Origin: Lyophyllum atratum
Lineage: Eukaryota > Basidiomycota > Agaricomycetes > Agaricales > Lyophyllaceae
Direction of reading: 5' to 3'
DNA length: 64,000 nucleotides
NCBI GenBank assembly: GCA_014905825.1
Contig: JACGCN010000013.1
Span: 62,001-126,000, forward strand
Part shown: positions 55,879-64,000 of the stretch, piece by piece
How positions within the stretch are numbered: the first letter of the stretch is position 1
Layout: each line of letters begins with the position of its first letter
Notes under the pieces: model-generated
Databases searched by the model: none
What the model was told of the DNA's origin: nothing
Seen by the model: only the letters and a program-made list of their open reading frames with translations
Translations under genes and position numbers: made by a program

Positions 55879-56979
55879 ACTACCCATCGACTTCAAAGAG
55901 GTGGACGAACTTCAGTAGTTAGTGCAGAGTAGGCGTGAGGCATCATGTCTAGGCTGTACTACTTCAAAAATATCATCCGTTCAGTTTTCGTGTATGAAAT
56001 TAGCAAGCACGCGTGGACCATCTACAACATAACGTTATACGTAGTGCGCTGCTAATTGTACTATTATGCTAAAGAGGCTAGTCCGAGCCATCTAACGTTC
56101 GTGTTCGTGTCACAATTTTCATCTGTTGACATGGGGAACCCATATGAGCGAAGTTCCCTCGACAGCTGACTCCCGACTTCAGTCTTTAGTGCAAGACCTC
56201 CAGAGATACGCGATCTCACAATTCAAGTGCTTGACGCTGCATGTCATGCTCATCTTCCTAAGTGGCACTGAGGTACCAAAGCAATCACTGAAAGGGCTAA
56301 AGAGCGACGATCGACGTTCGTTCCAAGACTACTGTCCAGAACGAAGTCAATGTACTCTGTAGAGTGACGTGGGTAATCTCAGAAGCTTGGATATTGGACA
56401 CTTCGCTACGAGGATACCGGAGAGCAAGAGCTAACGGCAGTTGCACTCGATCAACCGCTGCTTCGATTTGAGAGTGGCAATTTACGTTCGCCGTTAGATT
56501 CTGTCTTGCCAAACATTCACTTCCATCGAAACTTACTAGGCGCACTTGCGTCATATTGGGTTGACCCAAGGTGAGGTACGAAGCCCTCATTACATTATGT
56601 GGGCCCAATATATGTCAAAATTCGCACCGTCGGAATTCGCACCGGCGGGATTCGCACCGCGGCCTATGATGAGGAGATCGCCATCCCGTCGTCTTTTTAT
56701 CCGGCGGCCTGACGATTATATGATAAAGTCATGAAGCGAAAGGGTAGGAGCGGTCCCCTGCTCGAAATGAGGTCTCTAGAGTCAGGGATTACATAGCCAG
56801 AGGTATTTTAAAACTCAGCTGATGGCGGCACCTCCACGGCCCCACCGCGAATTTTGAGGCAGTCCAGGTTCTTGTTGCCATCATACCAGATGATTGAAAT
56901 GACTCTTATACCCACCATTGTCACTCACATACATTAGAAGGCGGACCTTCCACCTCTCTTTCCAAACCTGCCTCAAAGC
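55879..56979. other. Intergenic, no gene seen
   Basis: No supported gene. Near 56619-56662 there are three imperfect 15 bp tandem units (AATTCGCACCGTCGG and two variants). Confidence 0.45.
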
Positions 56980-57731
56980 ATGACGAACCCCGACCTTCAA
57001 ATGACTGCAAGCGGTTTCCTGGATCTCTCTTGCACACCCATTGCCGAGGACTATCGTAATTGTTACATCAAAGTTCTTGACGACATCTTTACGCCCGAAG
57101 AGTGCGCGTCCCTCGTAGCTCTCGCTGAATCTGACCAGGAATGGCAGACAGCTTTGATATCCACCTCTGCAGGGGACCGCCTCGATCTTTCCTACAGGAA
57201 CAGCAATAGGATCTTGCGGTTCGATCACAAAGCCGCCGACCAGATTTACCAACGACTTCTCCCACACATTCAGGAGCTTATTGAAATCAAGCCCGGAGGA
57301 GTTTGGGAGGGGGTAGTTGGGCCTCCTGGTCAAGTCTCCGAGACATGGAAGATGCTCGGGTACGTAGCGTCCACGCCTACCACGCGATCTATGGACTTAT
57401 CATCGTGAATAATGCTAGGGTCAACGAGCGGCTCAGCTTCCTTCGCTACGGCCCTGGGCACTACTTCAAACCTCACTGCGATGGTCAGCTCGCGCTCCCT
57501 GACGGGCGAAAATCTCGAGTGACGGTCCAGATATACCTCAACGACGAAGGGCTCTCAGGCGGAGCGACGCGCATCTTGGGGACTGGGCGTCGCTACCTCG
57601 ATATCAAGCCCAAGGTCGGAAGGGTACTGATCTTTCAGCAGAGGAGAGTGTTTCATAGCGGGGAAGAGGTAGTCCAGGGGCTGAAGTATGCCGTCAGGAG
57701 CGACTTTATGTTTGAGCAGGTTTTCGATTAA
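56980..57731 (+). CDS. Prolyl 4-hydroxylase-like 2OG/Fe(II) oxygenase
   Basis: Exons 56980-57359 and 57419-57731, joined GG|GTACGT..CTAG|G in phase, give 230 aa. The N-terminal part has VLDDIFTPEECASLVALAE, as in P4H-type oxygenases. The double-stranded beta-helix carries the iron ligands H146-x-D148 (HYFKPHCDGQ) and H206 (RRVFHSGEEV), then the 2-oxoglutarate-binding segment GLKYAVRSDFMF. No signal peptide or KDEL-like end, so it is probably cytosolic or nuclear, as in related small fungal P4H-like enzymes. It would hydroxylate a protein residue with O2 and 2-oxoglutarate; the substrate is unknown. A broken tandem copy follows. Confidence 0.9.
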
Positions 57732-58031
57732 GTGAATCCGCTCGCAAACCGTGTGCAGTCACCGGCGCTCATGTATACCATGATCTCCGCAAGTACTTCA
57801 GCAGTACTTTTCTCCCGTACGAATCATCTGTCATTCTACGAGTTTTACACCTTTCATTTAGTTTTCTTGACATTTCAGCCAGAACCGCCCCCGGTGAGCA
57901 CTGTCTGATCAAGGTTGAGCTTGTCTGTTCGGCTCCATCACTTCTATTGATCCTGGTGTTGTCGCGTCCAAAAAGCACTAGCTCCAAGACTTATCGTGGA
58001 CGAATACGAGGACCAAGACCACCTAGATCAG

Positions 58032-59320
58032 CCATGATATTCGTTTCTGAACTATATTCTGCCGACGAATGTGTAATCCCCTCGTTGGTTTATCCGCAAT
58101 GCGTGGGTGGGTTATTACTGGAGGCGGAAATGCTTCCTGGACTGACCCTCGGAGGCACGGTAACGTCCGACTGGGAAACTCAACAGCTGAGGATGATATA
58201 TGTTTGAGACAAAATCCACATCCTCTATGTAAAAGGACGCTGACTCTGAGCCCATCGATATTAAGACTCGAAGTAGAGTGGTCAGTGGAGTTCTGAGGTC
58301 AAACGTCATAATAGATACTCAAAGGTGAAACTCCTCCTTCAATCCACCTGTTCGTACTCGAGACGCGTTTTGACAGTTGAGCATTTTATTCGGTCGGGCA
58401 TGGGGTACCAGGAACTTCAATGGTGGTGACACTGACATCGCGGCCGCGACCAAGTCACGGCTGTTGTGTGAAAACGTCTTGCAGTGAATGTCGGAGTTCT
58501 CCGATCATTTCTCTCCTCTCTATCGTCACCACCCATGGGTGCGGTCTGCATCGTCTGGCCTATGTACACCCTTAGCATCAGCGGTGCGCGCCAGGTGCCC
58601 AACGATTATCGAGCTCATAACACGACGCGTTCGATACAGGGACCTGCCTGACCGGCATGCATGCGGTGAGTCATGACACTTGCACAGGATTTCCTGAGAT
58701 ATATATTCGTACCAGCTCCCTTCTTCTGAGTAGCGCAGCAAGTCCGCTTCAATTCCTATTGTCTTTTGACCAAGAATGACATACTGCTATGGCTTCCACC
58801 GCGATGGGTCAATTCGATCTCCGGAATATTGCGATGATCTACAGTTCGGTCACGATATGACAATGAAAATTTACCAGCGACTGCTTCTGCACATCCAGGA
58901 ACTTGTCGAAATAAAGCCTGCGGAGAATAGGAGGTGTATTGAGGACTGCTCGTCGGGTCACTGGGACACGGAAGCTGTTCGGGTACGTCGAATCCATATC
59001 TAAAGTGCGAATGCGTTGGCTGATCGTCGAGGACACCGGTAGGCTCAACGTGCGGCTTAGCTTTCTCCGATATAGGCCAAGGCACTATTTCAAACTGTAT
59101 TGTGATGGTCACGTCCAGCTTCCCAGTGAACGAAAGTCGCGAGTGACACAAGTATACCTCGACGACGACGTACTTCCGAGCGGGGCTTTCCGTATATTTG
59201 GTACCCGTCACCATTATCTCAATAGGGCGAGTACTGATCTTTACACAAAGGTTTATAGGTCACAGTGGCAAAGGCGTTGCGTGGGACACGAGCATGTTTG
59301 AGCAGGTTCTAGATTGGGCG
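58032..59320 (+). pseudogene. Broken tandem copy of the prolyl hydroxylase-like gene
   Basis: Pieces align in order with the gene at 56980: MIFVSELYSADECV near 58032, IYQRLLLHIQELVEIKP near 58890, RLSFLRYRPRHYFKLYCDG near 59055, KSRVTQVYLDDDVLPSGAF, then GRVLIFTQRFIGHSG and MFEQVLD near 59290 in another frame. The first iron ligand is Tyr instead of His (KLYCDG), at least one frameshift separates the two halves of the barrel, and an unrelated stretch (about 58.1-58.75 kb) splits the N-terminal part. Not functional. Confidence 0.8.
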
Positions 59321-61046
59321 GATTGTGGAGATCATCATTTCATCGTCCTCCATGCACTATCACAAACGTTCGAATGTCACGCCTCTCAAGATGTCTCCGA
59401 GAGCCAGCTTGTTCCGAGGTTCCAGACCCGCTAGTCATATATCTTCTTTCGGTGGACTAACATATGATGGATTCGTATGTTTTTCGTCCTTTGCCCACCA
59501 TTCCATCTGAAAATGGGTCGCATTTTTCAGTTGATGCTCCTTGACAAAGCATTGGAAGAATACTGGACCAAATCGTGAACACGCACGATGACAGTGTATA
59601 CCAGTAGTTGATAGTGAGCTTCATATCATGATCACGTCGTCGTCCAAACCTTTACACACCGAGACAGGTTATTTAGGTCCGACCAAAATTCGCATTGAAG
59701 ACTTATAAAACCGTTTTACGTACCTCTACCCTCCTGTGTCAAATCTTTATATGAGTCGTCATCGCTGGACTTTAGGTTCAACCAGTGCGAGATTCCGGGG
59801 AATATAAAACGGTGGTATGTGAGCTGGCCCTTGTGCGTTTTTCTTTTTGCGCCCGTTGAGGTAACGCGGAAGCATTAAGGAGAGTATAAAGTTTAGGGAC
59901 CCACTGACACCCACACCCCCTAGGGCCTGGTGACCTAATATTCCATATGCGACGTTAATTCTAAGTTTCGGCTTCTCCGCTTCAGGGCCGCCTGCTGGTG
60001 GAATCTTCTGCTCAAGGTACACTTGAACCCAGCGAACATGTAAACAAGTCAGTTCCGTTGTCCTTCCGTGTTCCATCACAACCCAACTTACTCTAACCCA
60101 TACTTAGTTGGAGGAGATCTACCAAGCTGGATACACTGACTCGGGAGTAGCACCAAAAATTCTTGCGACATCTCCTTATTCGTATCCGCGCCAATTCTGA
60201 CATGGTTCTCGGTCGGCTTAGACCGCCAACAAGCTTAAAGAGACTTGTTTCCCTCTCGGCCCATATGTTTACCCGTTTCCTTTTTGGAATCTAGATGTTA
60301 CGAGTTGTTCGGGAAGCAAATCGATCTGACCATCAGTGTGAAAGCTGAAGAATGATTGATGAGTCCTTGGTCGTTGTACGTGTCCCAAACAGATAACGAC
60401 CGATCCCACCAAAAGGGCGGGGCGAGGCATATGTGGAGCTGTGCTGGCGCTTTATCAAATATGACGAGCGCGTCGCTTGCTTGGGTGTGTCGGGTTCGTC
60501 AAAATGGATGCCAATATTAACAATCCTCGATGGCAGTCTCCGTGAAGACTTGATATAAGCGTCTGGGCGTGTTTTTGACGGAATTGTCGGGTGAGAGAAC
60601 AGCTCTGAGGGAGTGCGCAAAGCCGTACGACGTGTCGGGTCAGATGAGGGTCGCTCTACGCCTGCCATTCCTTTCTGGAGCAATTCTGGCGGCTCGGTCA
60701 TCAGCGCGGAGATTTTCCCCGAGGGTGTCCACGATGATCGATCTCGTCTGAATGGTTATCCCTCGTTGACCCTGGGCGTTGTGCGATGCCACGGTTACGA
60801 TAGGCCGCGTACTGAGCTTCACCATGTCATTTGAATACCTATTTCCAAGCATTTTTGCTAATTATAATAGCAGAGTTGCGGACCTGAATTTGCTGGGGCG
60901 ATGTGGTGACAGGCCTGGGAATTATTGTTGTTGACTCCCGATCCACCGCGATCTACTGTAGCTCAGGACTTGATGCCCCTCATCGAAACGAGACTTAAAG
61001 AGGGAGGTCTCCAGGATTTCCGAGTGTTCAGCATGTCCTGGGGGTC
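59321..61046. other. Intergenic, no gene seen
   Basis: The minus-strand frame 59759-60079 contains a hydrophobic run (GVSGSLNFILSLMLP), but no introns, start context or family support. I do not call a gene. Confidence 0.45.
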
Positions 61047-62813
61047 ATGTCGGACGCTCACGAGCAAACACCATCTATCTCTGATAGCCAGATACGTTTA
61101 GCGTGAGTGCTCCGAGTTTCAAGTTTCAGTCCACCGCTTGTCCACCGCTCTGACTCTTTTCTCTCAATGCTGTAGCGGAATCTTGGGATATATGTGCACT
61201 ATTCCTGGGACGATAGTATGCGGTCTGGTCCTCGTCGCCTATGCCATGGTAGCGTACTTCCCCAAGGCGAGAGGACATCTTGATCGCGTGAGCTTTCGTC
61301 TGCTCGTCCAAGCCTTGCTATTCAAGTACGCGTTGAATCCATACCTATTCACACGTGCGCTGATAGTTTTCAGTGTCTTATTTGGTATAGCATACTCTTT
61401 AACCCCCACGCACCCCGGACCTGGGTGTGAGTTCAACGCATTTGTCGTCAATGTATGTCAATCACCTTGGGATCTTCGAAATCCGTTCACGACGCGACCT
61501 ATGCATTCAGTTCACAATATCCTTCGCAACTTTTTATACGACATGTATCGCAATGAATCTACAGTGCGTCTCGCGCGCTCACAAACCCCGCAATGATGTC
61601 CCATCCAGCTCGCAGACTGGTATTGGTCCACAGAGTTAATGGAAAGATGATGGAGAAATACTATGTGATCGTCACGCTGGTCCTCAGCTGCGCTATAAAC
61701 ATCCCGACTTATGCTCTGGGTGAATTCGGGTGAGTAACGACTCTATCAATAAATTTCACGATGCATGACGAAACCTTTCCAGATGGAACGAATCTAGCGA
61801 AATCTGCTGGTACAGCAACCCCGACGATAGGAAGCGACTCCAGTGGATCATTGGTACCCAGTCTTTTTGGATGGCTCTGGCTGCTGTTATCGAAACCTTC
61901 TGCTCATGCATTGTCCTTTACTGGCTGTACCTTTGCCAGGTATGTTCAATGTCTAAGCTATGCGTCCATCGTCAAACCGCAAACGTTCATTGTCAGCGCG
62001 ATATCAACTCCTTGAATCGAAGCGCCACCCCTTCGACCTCATTCATGAGCGACCGAGTTGAACACTCAGGAGCATCCTGGTTCCCCAACCCAAACATGTC
62101 TACCGTTCTCACCCGAAATCCTAGAATCCAGAGGATTATCATACGGATTTGTCAGTCAGTCATGGTGTCCTCGCTTGAGCTCTCACCGACGTTTTCAGGT
62201 CTATATCCACTTGTGTCCCTTATTCTGAACTTCGGGACACTCGTGTTGGACCTCAACATGAGTATCGTGGGTGTCAAGTCGCAGCTGGTATGACGGTCTT
62301 ACCACCTGGTTTCTTAAAAAATTCACCGCATGTTCTAGGATTTCCGATTGCTTGTTGTTGGTAAGCGGCTCGAGACAGAGTCACATCTACAACTAACAAG
62401 TGTCAAGATCTCATGTTGTATGGCGTACGGACTTTTGCATACGGTATGCTTGCATTTTGGGACCCCGTAAGTCAAATTACATCCTCTTATCGAATGTGCC
62501 TGACGTCGGAAGTCAGTCTTTTATCAACGCCATCCGGGAAATTCGGCGCTCCCGTAGCTCGCTTAAGGCTCTCACTAATCTCGATTTTGCCGAGACCAAG
62601 GGTATCCCAAGCAAAAATACAAAGCTCGACATCGAGATCGAGGGACAGGAAGCCACAACTAGTTCCGACAACTCGCAGACCAGTTTCATGGCAGACGTTT
62701 CCAAGGTCCTCTCGCAGTCGGGGGAATTTCCGCCGAAGACGGAAAACTCAATGGCCGTGCTAGGTCCACAGGAGCGAGAAGAAGAAAGGCGAAGTATCGA
62801 ACGACAGCTCTGA
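61047..62813 (+). CDS. cAMP-receptor-like fungal GPCR
   Basis: Multi-exon gene from ATG 61047 (MSDAHEQTPSISDSQ) to TGA 62811-62813. Spliced exons give successive membrane helices: CTIPGTIVCGLVLVAYAMV, then RGHLDRVSFRLLVQALLF, NVLFGIAYSLTP, PGPGCEFNAFVVNFTISFA, CIAMNLQLVLVHRVNG, KYYVIVTLVLSCAINIPTY, TQSFWMALAAVIETFC, YPLVSLILNFG and LYGVRTFAYGMLAFWDP. The HLDRVSFRLL and MEKYYV signatures match Agaricomycete GPCRs related to the cAMP-receptor class. The C-terminal tail (about 110 residues) is Ser/Glu-rich and cytosolic. The ligand is unknown. Exon borders between 61.93 and 62.46 kb are tentative. The Galpha gene lies 9 kb to the left. Confidence 0.85.
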
Positions 62814-64000
62814 TCATTCGGAGGTGGTTGGACGCATGGGAATGCAACGGCTGGACAATTAAAAGCCTTATAATACGTAGGTAGATTCATGGATACCTAA
62901 CGCTCGCTCGCTACTTGATAACATGACTATCACTTTGTATGATGATGTACACTAGAATTATGCATGTATATGATATTTACCACCGGAATACAGCTTATCA
63001 GGCCTGGATTAATAGTGGACATGAAAGCAATTATCTTGGAAATTGTGCGCCTAAGACACGGATGGGGTGACGGACGCGTGGTATCAGCTGCGCGGTGGCT
63101 GATACTATGACATTATTACCTTGCCTACAAGATGCTTACCCAAGGCTTTGTCCACTGTTGCTCAGAAAAAGGACGTCGTCGTTTCGGCGAGATGAACTTT
63201 CCATGTTCATACCAGTGGATGGAACATCGGAAACCTTCACCCTTTCGTGCTTATGCATGGAGGTAGAGCGCTGCCCGGCGAGTGGAAAGTGTTCTCGTTG
63301 GGTGTTTCATCACTGTAGCCGGCATCAGCCACTATGTCCGACCCGCCAAAGAATAGAGTACACATACCGTTGACCAATATCATCCAACCGCACTCCCATC
63401 GCCAGGGACAGTCACGAACAGGAGAGTACAAACCTCCGGTATATGACTTCCGTATCGTTCCACCTCCTGAGCGCCTAGTGCCTGGTGACTTGAGATCTTC
63501 GACAATTCCTATACCGTAGCTATAAAGGCAAGAAAGACGTCGGTGTCAGCCAGATAGACTAATTCAAAGAACAGACGACGAGACGAAGGAACGGTGCAAG
63601 TATGGCAGCCACGGGAAGGAACGAGACGGCAAAGAAGGGCAGAAAGGACGCTTACCTTGGGGGAAAGCCTCTCCTCTGCTCGTCGCCCTCCTCACACGCG
63701 ATGCTCGTCGCTTGGCCAGAAATCAGCTCAGTATTCTCACTTCGGATCACCGCCATTCATTGGTGGGTATCGTTCAAGTTCGCCACTTCGTAGAAGACTA
63801 CATCAACATATACGATCAGCATTGACAATGTTCCGCCGTGCAGCACCTGTACTACTCACCATAGGAGTTCTCGAGAAGTGAAGTGCGCTCTGCAACTCCC
63901 AGATAATTTCATTCAAGAGTTCCGTCCCGTGGTCGCAAACTTGAACGTTAACTTCAAGTGAGCAGGAATTCAGGTTCCGGATTCCCACGGCCCTGTATCT
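62814..64000. other. Right edge, possible small minus-strand gene
   Basis: A tentative minus-strand chain starts at ATG 63756, splices at CAAG|GTAAGC (about 63657) to a TATAG acceptor (about 63517), gives SYGIGIVEDLKSPGTRRSG and DCPWRWECGWMILVN, and after a GTATGT intron stops near 63257. About 105 aa, no family. I list it here rather than as a gene because only splice signals support it. Confidence 0.3.

Noticed and set aside
56619..56662. Three 15 bp units as a coding repeat (EFAPAGFAP-like)
   Set aside because: Too short, no gene around it; noted only as a tandem repeat in spacer.
59759..60079. Minus-strand frame with a hydrophobic run
   Set aside because: Single frame with no start context, introns or family similarity that I can recognise.
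1..64000. CRISPR arrays, bacterial operons, ribosome binding sites, rRNA or tRNA genes
   Set aside because: The genes are eukaryotic with introns. No array of spaced repeats was seen. A scan by eye for tRNA B-box-like GGTTCGAATCC gave nothing with a matching A-box and cloverleaf.

Overview
The window looks like nuclear DNA of a filamentous basidiomycete, most likely an Agaricomycete. The genes are broken by many 40-60 bp GT..AG introns. They include class I hydrophobins, a Galpha protein, a cAMP-receptor-like GPCR, small cysteine-rich secreted proteins, a Plavaka (KDZ-type) transposon and a DUF6532-like protein. Exons were joined by hand from splice signals and reading phase; no search was run.

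Layout. 0-8 kb: a single-pass membrane protein gene, a decayed hydrophobin (minus), an intact hydrophobin (plus) and a secreted Gly/Asn-rich protein (minus). 8.5-16.3 kb: a broken DNA-level copy of the mismatch-repair gene PMS1. A complete 4.5 kb hAT transposon (8 bp target duplication) and a 1.05 kb TIR element that itself carries a 149 bp MITE have inserted into it, and its right end is fused to a copy of the 3' end of another local gene. 17.4-25.8 kb: an 8.4 kb Plavaka-type transposon carrying an intact transposase, a DUF6532-like gene and a coiled-coil gene. It sits inside the 3' end of a PD-(D/E)XK nuclease-like gene, whose reading frame resumes on the far side. 27.2-33.3 kb: a tyrosine-recombinase retrotransposon (DIRS order) with split direct repeats, 50 bp upstream of the start codon of a small gene.

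33-41 kb: two small unknown genes around the intact PMS1 gene, then an acidic 157 aa protein. 42-47.6 kb: three tandem copies of an unknown family (the first decayed), with an AIF-like FAD oxidoreductase between copies two and three. 47.8-64 kb: a Kex2-type cysteine-rich peptide precursor, a divergent Galpha, a 63 aa cysteine-rich secreted protein, a 2-oxoglutarate/Fe(II) prolyl-hydroxylase-like gene with a broken tandem copy, and a GPCR.

Functional themes are mismatch repair (PMS1), receptor/G-protein signalling (GPCR and Galpha about 9 kb apart), secreted surface or effector-like peptides, and heavy transposon traffic. Because insertion sites can be compared with a paralogue or an interrupted reading frame, the ends and target duplications of the DNA transposons can be set to the base.
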